Source: Fidelibacterota bacterium (GTDB lineage Bacteria; Pseudomonadota; Alphaproteobacteria; Rhodospirillales; Rhodospirillaceae). From it: a DNA stretch of 64,000 nucleotides. The position numbers and the translations under genes were made by a program. Numbering within the stretch: position 1 is the first letter of the stretch; each line of letters opens with the position of its first letter. The stretch covers positions 1 to 64,000 of the forward strand of contig CANJPG010000003.1 in assembly GCA_947476065.1 (NCBI GenBank), written 5' to 3'. Below, one piece after another: positions 26,813-35,845 of this stretch. The notes below the pieces were generated by a model. The model ran no database searches. It was given only the letters and a program-made list of their open reading frames with translations, and was not told the origin of the DNA.

Positions 26813-27625
26813 CTATCGCGTCCAGATCAGCAGCTTGCCGCGCCAGTAGACGAACTCCTGGCCGTCCAGCTCCCAGGCGACCTCGCCTTCGCGCGGCATG
26901 AGCCGGCTGCCGATGCTTTCGTAGGCCCAGAAGCGGCCATGCCAGGGCAGCGGAATCATGCGGCCTTTGTCGGCATAGGGGCGTGACTCGGCGCGGGCGT
27001 CTGTGATGAGGCCGTCGGCGTTCAAGGTGAAGGTAATCTCGGCACGGTCAGCGCCGCGCCCGGTGGCGACCTTGAGCGTCTGCGGATCGATGACGCTCCA
27101 GTCCAGGGAAGGATTGAGCAGGATCGCGTCGGGATTCCAGGGCAGCTCGGCCAGATAGCGCAGCATCTCGCCCCGGTTCATGTCGGCGTCGCCCAGCATA
27201 TGCGCAATGGGGAAAATGCCGAGTAATTTGACGTCCAGTCCGCCACGGCCGTGGACGAAATAATCTGCGACGAGAATGGCGCGGGCTGGGTTCATGGCGG
27301 CACGCCATAGGAATGCGGCGCTGCCGACACCGGCGATCTGGCTGGCGGTGAAGGCGGTGGGCTTGGCGCCAGGCGCCATCCACATCTCGCCTGACTGCGT
27401 GAACGCTACAACACCCGGCAGATCATCCGAGCGCGCGCCCAATTTTTGGGCCAGCGCCAGAACCTCCGCCGGCAGATCGGCGCGAGGCAGGAGGCCTGTT
27501 TTGTCGGCGCGGATTTCAGCGGCAATGGCGTCCAGACGTGCGGTAAACCTATGCCTGACGTAGAACGCGCCCGCGCCCGCCAAAGCCATAGTCACCAAAA
27601 GGCCGATGAGGATTTTGGCCGCCAG
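26813..27625 (-). CDS. Membrane-anchored DUF6920/DUF6544-like protein
   Basis: About 270 residues: one N-terminal membrane helix (AAKILIGLLVTMALAGAGAF), then a domain with MNRGEMLRYLAELPWNPDAI and LPWHGRFWAYESIGSRLMP, typical of the DUF6920 (formerly DUF6544) family of unknown function. Conventional starts do not fit: an ATG at 27682 lies inside the upstream small gene, and ATG at 27589 cuts the membrane helix. A perfect AGGAGG (27632-27637), overlapping the upstream stop, is followed six bases later by CTG at 27623-27625, which I take as the likely start. It follows the DUF3309-like gene. Confidence 0.7.
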   Translation of the reverse strand: MAAKILIGLLVTMALAGAGAFYVRHRFTARLDAIAAEIRADKTGLLPRADLPAEVLALAQKLGARSDDLPGVVAFTQSGEMWMAPGAKPTAFTASQIAGVGSAAFLWRAAMNPARAILVADYFVHGRGGLDVKLLGIFPIAHMLGDADMNRGEMLRYLAELPWNPDAILLNPSLDWSVIDPQTLKVATGRGADRAEITFTLNADGLITDARAESRPYADKGRMIPLPWHGRFWAYESIGSRLMPREGEVAWELDGQEFVYWRGKLLIWTR

Positions 27626-27635
27626 CGGTAGCCTC

Positions 27636-27803
27636 CTAGGTCTTGTTGCGCAATGCGCCGACAAGCCAAAGGATAAGCACAATCAGCAGCACCAGTCCAA
27701 GGGCGCCGCCGAGGCCCGGGCCGCCGTAAGAGTGGTAGCCGTAATAACCGCCGCCGCCGCCAAACAGCAGGACAATGAGAATGACGATCAGAATCGGATT
27801 CAT
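27636..27803 (-). CDS. Small DUF3309-like membrane protein
   Basis: A 55-residue hydrophobic protein: helix MNPILIVILIVLLFGGGGG, a Tyr/Gly/His-rich loop, then helix LGLVLLIVLILWLVGA and a basic end (LRNKT). The pattern matches DUF3309-type small proteins common in Alphaproteobacteria; their function is unknown. Its stop overlaps a perfect AGGAGG that serves the downstream DUF6920-like gene, so the two are probably co-translated. Confidence 0.7.
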   Translation of the reverse strand: MNPILIVILIVLLFGGGGGYYGYHSYGGPGLGGALGLVLLIVLILWLVGALRNKT

Positions 27804-27856
27804 GGCGGGCCCTTGAAGAGGTTGTGACCGTCTTCACGTTAGCCGCCGTCCACCAC

Positions 27857-27883
27857 CCTCAGTAGGCTCGGGATATACTGAGG
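27857..27883 (-). promoter_or_regulatory. 8-bp inverted repeat upstream of the small membrane protein gene
   Basis: CCTCAGTA (27857-27864) and TACTGAGG (27876-27883) are perfect inverted repeats separated by 11 bases, in the gap between DUF983 and the DUF3309-like gene. A second near-palindrome (TTAATTGTACC with GGTACGAATTAA) lies at 27891-27913 and includes the DUF983 stop. Either could be an operator or a weak transcription end. Confidence 0.35.
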
Positions 27884-27910
27884 AGGGGACTTAATTGTAC
27901 CTGGTACGAA

Positions 27911-28336
27911 TTAAATGGTCCGTGGCTTGGCCGGTGGCAGACGGGGCAGCAGCCAGAGCAACGCGACGCAGAATCCTTTGCAGCGGGGCAAGAGGATTCC
28001 GATGAGGATGATGGCTAGCGTCGGCCACATGATCTGCTCGACCCAAATCGGCACATCGAAGTTCCGTTGGAAGGTCCACATATTGGGGACCAGGATGTGC
28101 CCGACAATGAGAATGGTCAGCCAGGGCGGCATGTCCTCGGCGGCGATGTGGCCATAGGCCTCGCCGCAGTTGGTGCAATTGGGCACGACCTTGAGATAGC
28201 GGTGCAGAAGTTTGCCCTTGCCGCAGTGGGGGCAGCGCCCGAGGAAGCCGCGCATCAGGATCACCGCGCGCTCGCGCAGGCTGATGTCGGGGAGAATGGT
28301 TTCGGGGGCAGCTTCGAGCGCGGGCATGGTCTTCAA
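27911..28336 (-). CDS. DUF983 membrane protein
   Basis: A 141-residue protein with an N-terminal zinc-ribbon-like part (CPHC and CTNC around residues 35-57) and two membrane helices (about 72-92 and 103-125). The segment GRCPHCGKGKLLHRYLKVV is the DUF983 signature; some alphaproteobacterial members are linked to cytochrome oxidase or haem contexts, but the function here is unknown. An internal ATG three codons in is an alternative start. It lies 4 bp downstream of the DUF815 ATPase and is likely co-transcribed with it. Confidence 0.87.
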   Translation of the reverse strand: MKTMPALEAAPETILPDISLRERAVILMRGFLGRCPHCGKGKLLHRYLKVVPNCTNCGEAYGHIAAEDMPPWLTILIVGHILVPNMWTFQRNFDVPIWVEQIMWPTLAIILIGILLPRCKGFCVALLWLLPRLPPAKPRTI

Positions 28337-28340
28337 CCTT

Positions 28341-29276
28341 TTACATCTTGCTCATATCAATACGCACTTTGAGATCGCCGGCGATGGCCTGGATCAGCTG
28401 CCAGGCGACCCGGCCCGAGCGACCGCCGCGGGTCATGGCCCATTCGATGGCGCGGGCGCGCAGGTCGTCGGCTTCGAGCGGCAGCTTCAGCGCGCCCGCA
28501 TAACCGGTGACGATCTCCAGGTAGGTGTCCTGGTCGAGGTTGTGGAAGCCCAACCACAAACCAAAGCGATCCGAGAGCGAGACTTTCTCCTCGACGGCTT
28601 CGCTGTCGTGGATGGCGGTCGCGCGTTCGTTCTCGATCATGCTGCGGGCGAGCATGTGGCGGCGGTTGGAGGTGGCGTAGAACACGACATTGGCGGGACG
28701 GCCTTCGAGGCCGCCTTCGAGCACGGCCTTCAGCGCCTTGTAGCTCTGATCTTCGCCCTCGAAGCTCAAGTCGTCGCAGAACAGCACGCATTGGCGCGGG
28801 GTGTCGCGCAGGCGGGCCAGCAGGCGGGGCAGGCTTTGGATGTCTTCGCGGTGGATTTCGACCAGGGCCAGGCGTTTGGCGCCCTTGCGGGTTTCGTTCA
28901 CGGCGGCTTGCACGGCTTTGACCAGCGAACTTTTGCCGGCGCCGCGCGAGCCCCAGAGCAGGGCGTTGTTGGCGGGATAGCCTTCGGCATGTTGCTGGGT
29001 GTTGGCGAGCAGCTGTTCGGCCTGGCGCTCGATGCCTTTCAGCAGCCGCAGCGGCACCCGGGCGACGGAATTGACGGGGGTCAGGTCGCCGCTTTCGGCG
29101 TGCCAGACAAAAGCGTCGCCGGCCAGATCGGCCGTCGGGGGCAGGGGCGGCGCGAGGCGTTCGAGGGCGCCTGCGATGCGCTGTAACAGGGGCGCCAAGG
29201 GGTGCTTGGCAGCCGGCGTCGCGGGGTGCTTCGCTTGAGGCTTCGATGGGGCGCGTCTGGGTGCTTTTTTAGCCAT
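28341..29276 (-). CDS. DUF815 AAA+ ATPase
   Basis: A 311-residue P-loop ATPase of the DUF815 family. Walker A is LLWGSRGAGKSSLVKA, Walker B is CVLFCDDLSFEGED, and a sensor-like YATSNRRHML follows. The N-terminal ~50 residues are Lys/Ala/Pro-rich. DUF815 proteins are conserved AAA+ ATPases of unknown role, often found close to yajC-secDF in Alphaproteobacteria, as here (yajC starts 187 bp away, divergently). Start and length look normal. Confidence 0.9.
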   Translation of the reverse strand: MAKKAPRRAPSKPQAKHPATPAAKHPLAPLLQRIAGALERLAPPLPPTADLAGDAFVWHAESGDLTPVNSVARVPLRLLKGIERQAEQLLANTQQHAEGYPANNALLWGSRGAGKSSLVKAVQAAVNETRKGAKRLALVEIHREDIQSLPRLLARLRDTPRQCVLFCDDLSFEGEDQSYKALKAVLEGGLEGRPANVVFYATSNRRHMLARSMIENERATAIHDSEAVEEKVSLSDRFGLWLGFHNLDQDTYLEIVTGYAGALKLPLEADDLRARAIEWAMTRGGRSGRVAWQLIQAIAGDLKVRIDMSKM

Positions 29277-29462
29277 GATGCCGCGAAGCTAACAGATTGC
29301 CCCTGCTTGCGAAACCGCCTCGGCAGCCTTAAGTAGCAGGGCAGTCATGCATGGGGGTGATAACATTTGCAAGACGCCCCCGGCTGAGTATAGTCCGCCC
29401 TTTCCGGGGCCGAACCCCTCGTTTTTGCGTCTTTTGCGGCCATACCTATAAGGAGTACCCGG

Positions 29463-29819
29463 ATGCTGATTTCAGCGGCCTATGCGGCCGATGCCGGCGC
29501 GATGTCGGGCCAGGGCTTGATGCAGTTCGCCCCGCTCGTTCTGATCTTTATCGTCTTTTACTTCTTGCTCATCCGCCCGCAGCAGAAAAAGCTGAAGGAT
29601 CACAGAGCGATGCTGGAGGCGGTCCGCCGCGGTGACCGGGTCGTGACCAACGGCGGCATCGTCGGTCTGGTGACCAAGGTGGTCGAAAACGACCGCGAAC
29701 TCACCGTCGAGATCGCCGAAGGTGTGCGCGTGAAAGTCATGCGCGACATGATCTCGAGCGTGCTCGCCAAGACCGAACCGGTCTCCGACAAGGCCGAAAA
29801 AACCGACGAGAAGAAATAG
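29463..29819 (+). CDS. yajC: Preprotein translocase accessory subunit YajC
   Basis: YajC, 118 residues, is a single-pass inner-membrane protein that joins SecDF. The membrane helix (about 23-40, APLVLIFIVFYFLLIRPQQ) and the conserved RPQQKKLKDH and GDRVVTNGGIVGLV are present. The ATG has a good AAGGAG site. It heads the yajC-secD-secF operon, with secD following after 48 bp. Confidence 0.96.
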   Translation: MLISAAYAADAGAMSGQGLMQFAPLVLIFIVFYFLLIRPQQKKLKDHRAMLEAVRRGDRVVTNGGIVGLVTKVVENDRELTVEIAEGVRVKVMRDMISSVLAKTEPVSDKAEKTDEKK

Positions 29820-29867
29820 CCCGGCCCGGAGAAATCCAGACCGCCGGCAACAGGGATACCGCGCGCC

Positions 29868-31421
29868 ATGCAGCAGTTCAGCGTCTCCAAGATGGTCATG
29901 GTCTTCGCCGTGATTTTGGCGTCGATATTCTTCGCCCTGCCGAACATGATCCCGGCCGAGACGCGCAAGAGCCTGCCGTCGTGGTGGAAGCCCATGAACC
30001 TGGGCCTCGACCTGCGCGGCGGCTCCTACCTGCTGCTGGAAGCCGATACCTCGGCGCTGCTGAAGGAGCAGCTGGCTGATATCGAGGAAACCTCCCGCTC
30101 GGCGCTGCGCGACGTCAAGATCGCATACCGCACCATCCGTTCCGCCGATGACAGCGTATTCGTGACCGTCAACAATGCCACTGACGTGGAAGCCGCGCGC
30201 AAGGCCATCGCGGCCGTGACGCCGGGTATGGAAATTGACGTCCAGGGCGAAGACCGCGTCCACATCGGCGTGCCGGAGCGCCTGCGCCGTGAACGCCAGA
30301 CGGCGGCCCTGGCCCAGTCCTTGGAAATCGTGCGCCGCCGCATCGACGAATTCGGCACCACCGAGCCCAACATCCAGCGCCAGGGCAACGACCGCATTCG
30401 CGTGGAATTGCCGGGCGTCGAGAACCCCGAGCGCGTGAAAACGCTGCTGGGCCAGACCGCCAAGATGAACTTCCACCTGCTTGAGCCCAATGTCTCGGGC
30501 CTGGATGCGCGCGATCTGCCGGCCGGCACGATGCTGTTGCAGGGGTCGGGCGAACTCTCCGGCCAGACATTTGTCGTGCGCCGGCGCGTGGAAGTCAGCG
30601 GCGAACGCCTGATTGACTCACAGCCCTCGTTCCAGGACGGCAAGGCCGTCGTCAACTTCCGCTTCGACACCGCCGGCGGCAAACGCTTCGGTCAGGTCAC
30701 CTCGGCCAACGTCGGCCAGAACCTTGCCATTGTGCTGGACAACAAAGTCATCAGCGCGCCGCGCCTCTTGGGCCCTATCGTCGGCGGCAGCGGTATCATC
30801 ACAGGCGGCTTCACCACGCAGACTGCCAACGATCTGGCGCTGTTGCTGCGCGCGGGCGCCTTGCCCGTGCCGCTGGTGGTGCTGGAAGAACGCACCATCG
30901 GCCCCGGCCTCGGCGCTGACTCTATCGCTGCCGGCGCCACGGCGGCCCTCGTGGGCGGCGGGCTGGTGGTGGTGTTCATGATCATCGCCTATCACACCTT
31001 CGGCCTGTTCGCCGTGTTCGGCCAGATCTTCCACATGCTGACGCTGTTCGCCTTCCTCAGCCTCGTCGGCGGCACCTTGACGCTGCCGGGCATCGCCGGC
31101 GTCGTGCTGTCGCTCGGCATCGCGGTGGACGCCAACGTGCTGATTTACGAGCGCATGCGCGAGGAATTCCAATCGGGAAAGTCGCTGGTCAATTCGCTGA
31201 CCTCGGGATTCCAGAACGCCTTCGCGACGATTTTTGACTCCAACCTCACCACCTTCATCGCCGCCGCCATCCTGTACTTCCTGGGCGCGGGGCCGGTGAA
31301 GGGCTTTGCGGTGACTCTGGCCGTCGGCATCGCCACCTCAATGTTCTCGGCGGTGATGATCACGCGGATGCAGGTGTGGATGTGGTACCGCGCCGCCAAG
31401 CGCACCACTTTGCCCGTTTAA
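29868..31421 (+). CDS. secD: Protein translocase subunit SecD
   Basis: SecD, 517 residues, works with SecF as a proton-motive-force-driven RND-type motor that pulls proteins across the inner membrane after SecA. The N-terminal membrane helix, periplasmic P1 region (LGLDLRGGSYLLLEAD at its start; VRRRIDEFGTTEPNIQ within), and the C-terminal five-helix domain (SLGIAVDANVLIYERMREE) are in the expected order. secF follows after 15 bp. Confidence 0.97.
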   Translation: MQQFSVSKMVMVFAVILASIFFALPNMIPAETRKSLPSWWKPMNLGLDLRGGSYLLLEADTSALLKEQLADIEETSRSALRDVKIAYRTIRSADDSVFVTVNNATDVEAARKAIAAVTPGMEIDVQGEDRVHIGVPERLRRERQTAALAQSLEIVRRRIDEFGTTEPNIQRQGNDRIRVELPGVENPERVKTLLGQTAKMNFHLLEPNVSGLDARDLPAGTMLLQGSGELSGQTFVVRRRVEVSGERLIDSQPSFQDGKAVVNFRFDTAGGKRFGQVTSANVGQNLAIVLDNKVISAPRLLGPIVGGSGIITGGFTTQTANDLALLLRAGALPVPLVVLEERTIGPGLGADSIAAGATAALVGGGLVVVFMIIAYHTFGLFAVFGQIFHMLTLFAFLSLVGGTLTLPGIAGVVLSLGIAVDANVLIYERMREEFQSGKSLVNSLTSGFQNAFATIFDSNLTTFIAAAILYFLGAGPVKGFAVTLAVGIATSMFSAVMITRMQVWMWYRAAKRTTLPV

Positions 31422-31436
31422 CGGAGGATATTCCCC

Positions 31437-32396
31437 ATGCAGCCCATCCTTCGGTATATGCCGCACGAGTTTAAGTGGGATGTCGTCGGCACCCGCTTCA
31501 TCTGGTACGTGCTGACTGCGATCCTGATAGTGGTGTCGTTGGCCTCCATCACCACCAAGGGCTTTAATTTCGGTATCGATTTCGCCGGCGGCATTCTGCT
31601 GGAAGCCCGCTCCGAGCAGGTTGTCGACCTCGGCAAGCTGCGCGGCGATTTGAATCACCTGGGCGTGGGCGAAGTCAACATCACCACCTTCGGCGAGACC
31701 GGCCGTGACATCATGATCCGCGTACCGCAGCAAGAAGGCGGCGATCAGGCGCAGAACGTCGCCCTCAAGAAGGTCCAGGAGAGCATGGGTGCGGGCTACG
31801 AGATCCGCCGTACCGAAGTTGTCGGCCCGAAGGTCGGCGCCGAGCTGATTATCAGCGGCGCGCTTGCCGTTGCCTTGGCGGTGACCGCCATCGCCATCTA
31901 CGTCTGGTTCCGTTTCGAATGGCAGTTCGCGCTGGGGGCTTGTCTCGCGCTGTGCAGCGACGTCATCACCACGCTCGGGGTCTTTTCATTGTTCGAGATG
32001 AACTTCGACCTGACCACGGTGGCGGCGGTTCTGACCATCGCCGGCTACTCGGTCAACGATTCCATCGTCGTCTATGACCGCGTGCGCGAAATGCTGCGCA
32101 AGTACAAAAAAATGCCGTTGCCCGAATTGCTCAACCTGTCGGTCAACCGCGTGCTGCCGCGAACCCTCTTGACGGTGTTCACCGTGTTCCTGACGGTCGT
32201 GGCGCTGCTGGTGTTCGGCGGCGAGACCCTGCGCGGGTTCTCCATCGCCATGCTCTGGGGCCTTTTCGTCGGCACCTTCTCGAGCATCCGCGTCGGCATG
32301 CCGGTGCTGCTGTACCTCGACCTGCGCCGCGACGATTTCGGCATTTCGCCGAACGCCACGCCTGACTTCAGCAGCAAAGCTAAAACCACGGCCTAA
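31437..32396 (+). CDS. secF: Protein translocase subunit SecF
   Basis: SecF, 319 residues, is the partner of SecD. Landmarks are FNFGIDFAGGILLEAR near the N-terminus and the RND-type membrane block with AGYSVNDSIVVYDRVRE, including the conserved Asp residues of the proton path. It ends the yajC-secD-secF set; the Mth938-domain gene starts 18 bp later and is probably co-transcribed. Confidence 0.97.
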   Translation: MQPILRYMPHEFKWDVVGTRFIWYVLTAILIVVSLASITTKGFNFGIDFAGGILLEARSEQVVDLGKLRGDLNHLGVGEVNITTFGETGRDIMIRVPQQEGGDQAQNVALKKVQESMGAGYEIRRTEVVGPKVGAELIISGALAVALAVTAIAIYVWFRFEWQFALGACLALCSDVITTLGVFSLFEMNFDLTTVAAVLTIAGYSVNDSIVVYDRVREMLRKYKKMPLPELLNLSVNRVLPRTLLTVFTVFLTVVALLVFGGETLRGFSIAMLWGLFVGTFSSIRVGMPVLLYLDLRRDDFGISPNATPDFSSKAKTTA

Positions 32397-32414
32397 ACGC
32401 GCCGAGGTTCGGCC

Positions 32415-32789
32415 GTGCAGATCACACGCCAATCCTCGCCCGACCGTCAGCTGGTGCAGCGCTATGGCAACGGCGGCTTTCGCGTGTCCGGTACCGACTA
32501 TGCCGGCTCCGTGATTGTCACGGTGCCGGCGACGCTATCCTGGCGCGCCACCTCCATGGCCGGCATCACCTTGGATGACTTTGCGCCGCTGATCGCTTTG
32601 GTAGGCGCTCTGGACGTCTGCCTGCTGGGCTGCGGCCCCACCATGATGCCGCTACCCAAGGACATTCGCCTGGCGTTGAAAGACGCGGGCCTGACCATCG
32701 ATCCCATGGACACCGGGGCCGCCTGCCGCACCTACAACGTGCTGATGGGCGAGGGCCGGGCGGTGGTCGCGGCCTTGATCGCGATCTAG
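32415..32789 (+). CDS. Mth938-domain protein (NDUFAF3 homologue)
   Basis: A 124-residue protein of the Mth938/DUF498 family, whose mitochondrial member NDUFAF3 is a complex I assembly factor. Typical segments are GNGGFRVSG, LLGCGPTMMPLP and DTGAACRTYNVLMGEGR. The start is a GTG 18 bp after secF. A terminator-like hairpin follows. The family is commonly adjacent to secDF in Alphaproteobacteria; a direct role in complex I assembly here is inference. Confidence 0.88.
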   Translation: MQITRQSSPDRQLVQRYGNGGFRVSGTDYAGSVIVTVPATLSWRATSMAGITLDDFAPLIALVGALDVCLLGCGPTMMPLPKDIRLALKDAGLTIDPMDTGAACRTYNVLMGEGRAVVAALIAI

Positions 32790-32795
32790 CAAAAG

Positions 32796-32823
32796 AAAAC
32801 GGGGACCTTTCGGCCCCCGTTTT
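32796..32823. terminator. Bidirectional terminator between convergent genes
   Basis: Arms AAAACGGGG (32796-32804) and CCCCGTTTT (32815-32823) make a stem flanked by A and T runs on both sides, so it can work in either direction. It separates the secF/Mth938 operon from the convergent urate-oxidase-N-like gene. Confidence 0.8.
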
Positions 32824-32843
32824 GGTCTCGGGTGAGGCGTTGC

Positions 32844-33446
32844 TTACGCGAGATGCGACTGCCCCGCCATGCACAAGAGCATCGGCACCGACAGCATCGT
32901 ATTGGTGCGCGAGAACAGCATCGCCGTGCGAGCGGCTTTGGCTTTGACGTCGGGCTCGACGGTGACAATGCCCAGGGCCTTCTTCTGGTTGGGCCAGATC
33001 ACGAACCAGACGTTGAACCACATGATAATGGCGATCCACATGCCGACGCCGATGAGGGCATGGCCGCCAGTCTGCGTGCCGAGCAGCAGCGCATCAACCA
33101 AGTAGTCTCCATTGAGATGGGCAGTGATCAGGCCGGTGATCAGGGTGGACATGGCCGCCCAGCGGAACCAGAACAGCGCCGCGGGTGCGATGACCTTGCT
33201 GATGGCGGGCTTCTGCTCGTCGGGAATCTTAGGCATGCTGGGGATCTGCACGAAGTTGAAGTACCACAACAGGCCGATCCACATCACACCGCTGCCTTCA
33301 TGCAGATAGCGGAAGATATAAGCCCAGAAGTCCTTGCCGTAGGAGGTGATCGCCAGACCCGATTGGGTGAGGACAATGAACAGGACCACCGCCAGGACGA
33401 CGCCGGCGATGACGGTATTGCGCAGAGACGTGAGAATAGTGGCCAT
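32844..33446 (-). CDS. Membrane protein of the urate hydroxylase PuuD N-terminal family
   Basis: A 200-residue integral membrane protein with five or six helices. Family features include HEGSGVMWIGLLWYFNFVQ and HALIGVGMWIAIIMWFNVWF with His residues in membrane segments, as in the N-terminal membrane domain of PuuD (urate_ox_N). Full PuuD adds a C-terminal cytochrome c domain, which is absent. No purine genes are nearby, so urate oxidation should not be assumed; the domain may serve as a haem- or quinone-linked membrane module. It interrupts, on the opposite strand, the usual neighbourhood of the NDUFAF3 and NDUFAF6 homologues. Confidence 0.75.
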   Translation of the reverse strand: MATILTSLRNTVIAGVVLAVVLFIVLTQSGLAITSYGKDFWAYIFRYLHEGSGVMWIGLLWYFNFVQIPSMPKIPDEQKPAISKVIAPAALFWFRWAAMSTLITGLITAHLNGDYLVDALLLGTQTGGHALIGVGMWIAIIMWFNVWFVIWPNQKKALGIVTVEPDVKAKAARTAMLFSRTNTMLSVPMLLCMAGQSHLA

Positions 33447-33583
33447 TCGGGGTACCCCTTCAAGAAGCCGCGGCGGTCATCCCCGACCGCCGCTAGTGCA
33501 GGCGGCTATGTTACTCCATTCTATTGCCGGTACAATCGCCCTGAAGATAGAAAAGGCCTATTAGGTCATAATGTTAAAAGACA

Positions 33584-34456
33584 ATGAAGCCATCCATGCC
33601 GCCGGCTGAAGACAACGTTTCTGAGGACTATATTTCCGCGCTGGTACGCGACGGCGACCATGATCGTTTCCTGACGGCCGTGCTGGCGCCGGAGGCGGTG
33701 CGCGCCGGCGTCATGGCGCTTTATGCCTTCAACACCGAAGTCGCCAAGGTGCGCGAGAGCGTCAGCGAAACACTGATCGGCCAGATGAAGCTGCAATGGT
33801 GGCGCGACGTGGTGAGCGCGGTCTACGAAAACACCCCTGTGCCCCAGGGCAATCCAGTGGTCGAGGCTTTGGCTGCGACCATCCGCACATATAGTCTGAC
33901 GCGCGCGTATTTTGACGCATTACTGGAAGCGCGCGCCCAGGACATGAGCGACGAAGCGCCGTCCGACGTGGATGCCTTGGAGCGCTACGCCGAAGGCACA
34001 TCGGCCAGCCTGACGTTTCTGGTGCTGGAGGTGCTGGGGGCCCGTGACGAGGTTAGCCACGCGGCCGGTCGTCATGTTGGCATTGCCTGGGCGCTAACCG
34101 GCATGCTGCGCGCGGTGCTGTTTCACGCGCGCGCCAACCGCTTTCTGCTGCCGCAGGATCTGATGGCGGCAGAAAGCCTGACGGCCCACGACGTGCAGGA
34201 ACGCGCCAATGCTGCGAAGGTCGCCGCGGTGATCGCGCAGATCGCCGCGCGGGCGCGGATGCATCTTGATGCGGCACGCAAGTATCGCGGCAAAGCGAAC
34301 GCGAAGGCGCTGCCGGCGTTGTTGCCGGCAACGTTGGCGGATCGCTATCTCGTGGGCTTGGCCAAGCGGCGCTTCGATGTGTTTGACCCACGTCACGTGA
34401 TGCAACGTCCGGCTGCGTTGCGGCTGATGTGGAATGCGTGGCGCGGGACGTTTTGA
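33584..34456 (+). CDS. Squalene/phytoene synthase-family protein (NDUFAF6-like)
   Basis: A 290-residue member of the squalene/phytoene synthase family. Helical-core segments such as LYAFNTEVAKVRESVSE, MKLQWWRDVV and HVGIAWALTGMLRA are present, but the Asp-rich DxxxD motifs needed for prenyl-diphosphate catalysis are not obvious at either site (VAKVRESV replaces the first). That pattern matches NDUFAF6, a mitochondrial complex I assembly factor, more than a terpenoid enzyme. It lies close to the NDUFAF3 homologue and converges with trmFO with no gap. Confidence 0.82.
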   Translation: MKPSMPPAEDNVSEDYISALVRDGDHDRFLTAVLAPEAVRAGVMALYAFNTEVAKVRESVSETLIGQMKLQWWRDVVSAVYENTPVPQGNPVVEALAATIRTYSLTRAYFDALLEARAQDMSDEAPSDVDALERYAEGTSASLTFLVLEVLGARDEVSHAAGRHVGIAWALTGMLRAVLFHARANRFLLPQDLMAAESLTAHDVQERANAAKVAAVIAQIAARARMHLDAARKYRGKANAKALPALLPATLADRYLVGLAKRRFDVFDPRHVMQRPAALRLMWNAWRGTF

Positions 34457-35845
34457 CTACTCCGCCGCAAGCGGTGCCACACCCAACCACTTGTCAATAT
34501 CCACCAGGGCACGCACGGCTAGGGCTTTCTTACGTTCGCGGCCTCTGATCGGCTTTCCCTTGCCGTCGCGGGCATCGACTTCGGGAAACAGACCGAAGTT
34601 GACGTTCATTGGTTGGAAATCGGGGCGCTGGAATGTCGTGGCATCGGCGCCGCCGGTGATGTGACCGAGGATGGCGCCCAGCGCCGTGGTCGGCGGTGGT
34701 GGCGCTTGCACGGTGCCGCGTTTCTCGGCGGCGGCAAAGCGCCCGGCCAATAATCCCACGGCGGCACTTTCGACATAGCCTTCGCAGCCGGTGATCTGAC
34801 CGGCAAAGCGCAGGCGCGGCATGGCTTTCAATCGCAGCGTTGGATCCAGCAGCTTGGGCGAATTGATGAAGGTGTTGCGGTGAATACCGCCCAAGCGCGC
34901 GAACTCGGCGTTCTCTAGGCCCGGGATCATGCGGAACACGTCGGTCTGGGCCCCGTGTTTCAGCTTGGTCTGGAAGCCGACCATGTTGAACAGTGTTCCG
35001 AGCGCATTGTCCTGGCGCAGCTGCACAACGGCATGGGGCCGTGAATTGGTGCGCGGATCGCGCAGGCCGATGGGCTTCATGGGGCCGTAGGCCAGGGTCT
35101 CGACGCCGCGTTCGGCCATCACTTCGATGGGTAGGCAGCCTTCGAAGTAGGGTGTGTCTTTTTCCCAAGCCTTGAATTCGGTTTTCTCGGCGGCGATCAG
35201 GGCAGCGATAAAGCCTTCGTATTGCGCCTTATCCATGGGGCAGTTGATGTAGTCCGCGCCGCCGCCTTCCACCTCCGCGCCCTTGTCGTAGCGCGATTGG
35301 AACCAGGCGATGTCCATGTTGACGGACTCGCGATAGACGATTGGGGCGATGGCGTCGAAGAAAGCCAACGAGTCTTCGCCCGTGAGTCCGCGCACCGCGT
35401 CGCTGAGCGCCGGTGACGTCAGGGGGCCCGTGGCGATAATTACCGAGTCCCAGGTTTCCGGCGGCAGGCCGGCGACTTCGCTGCGCTCGATGGTGATGTT
35501 GGGGTGGGCTATGAGTGCGGCTTCGACGGCCGCCGAAAAGCCGTCGCGGTCCACGGCCAGGGCAGAGCCGGCGGGCACCCGGTGCAGGTCGGCCTTGGCC
35601 AGGATCAGGGAGCCTGCCCGGCGCATTTCGGCATGCAGCAGGCCGACGGCGTTGTAGTCGGCGTCATCGGAGCGGAAGGAATTGGAGCATACGAGTTCCG
35701 CCAGGTTGGCGGTCTGATGGGCCGCCGTGCCGCGGACAGGGCGCATTTCGTGAATGACGGCGGGCAAGCCGGCCTCGGCGATCTGCCAGGCGGCCTCGCT
35801 GCCGGCCAAGCCGCCGCCGATGATATGGATGGGGGTCTGTGTCAT
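34457..35845 (-). CDS. trmFO: Methylenetetrahydrofolate-tRNA-(uracil-5-)-methyltransferase TrmFO
   Basis: A 462-residue flavoenzyme that makes 5-methyluridine at position 54 of tRNA, using methylene-tetrahydrofolate as carbon donor. The N-terminal FAD motif is [17 protein letters not shown], followed by the family-specific [14 protein letters not shown] and [11 protein letters not shown]. Cys residues in the YINCPMDK and [11 protein letters not shown] regions agree with the catalytic set. Length is normal. It converges with the NDUFAF6-like gene. Confidence 0.95.
   Translation of the reverse strand: MTQTPIHIIGGGLAGSEAAWQIAEAGLPAVIHEMRPVRGTAAHQTANLAELVCSNSFRSDDADYNAVGLLHAEMRRAGSLILAKADLHRVPAGSALAVDRDGFSAAVEAALIAHPNITIERSEVAGLPPETWDSVIIATGPLTSPALSDAVRGLTGEDSLAFFDAIAPIVYRESVNMDIAWFQSRYDKGAEVEGGGADYINCPMDKAQYEGFIAALIAAEKTEFKAWEKDTPYFEGCLPIEVMAERGVETLAYGPMKPIGLRDPRTNSRPHAVVQLRQDNALGTLFNMVGFQTKLKHGAQTDVFRMIPGLENAEFARLGGIHRNTFINSPKLLDPTLRLKAMPRLRFAGQITGCEGYVESAAVGLLAGRFAAAEKRGTVQAPPPPTTALGAILGHITGGADATTFQRPDFQPMNVNFGLFPEVDARDGKGKPIRGRERKKALAVRALVDIDKWLGVAPLAAE

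Noticed and set aside
32844-33446. Interpretation as a complete urate hydroxylase
   Set aside because: Only the N-terminal membrane domain is present, without the cytochrome c domain, and no purine-degradation genes are nearby.
33584-34456. Interpretation as a hopanoid or carotenoid squalene/phytoene synthase
   Set aside because: The Asp-rich catalytic motifs are not apparent and no hpn or crt genes are nearby; NDUFAF6-like context fits better.
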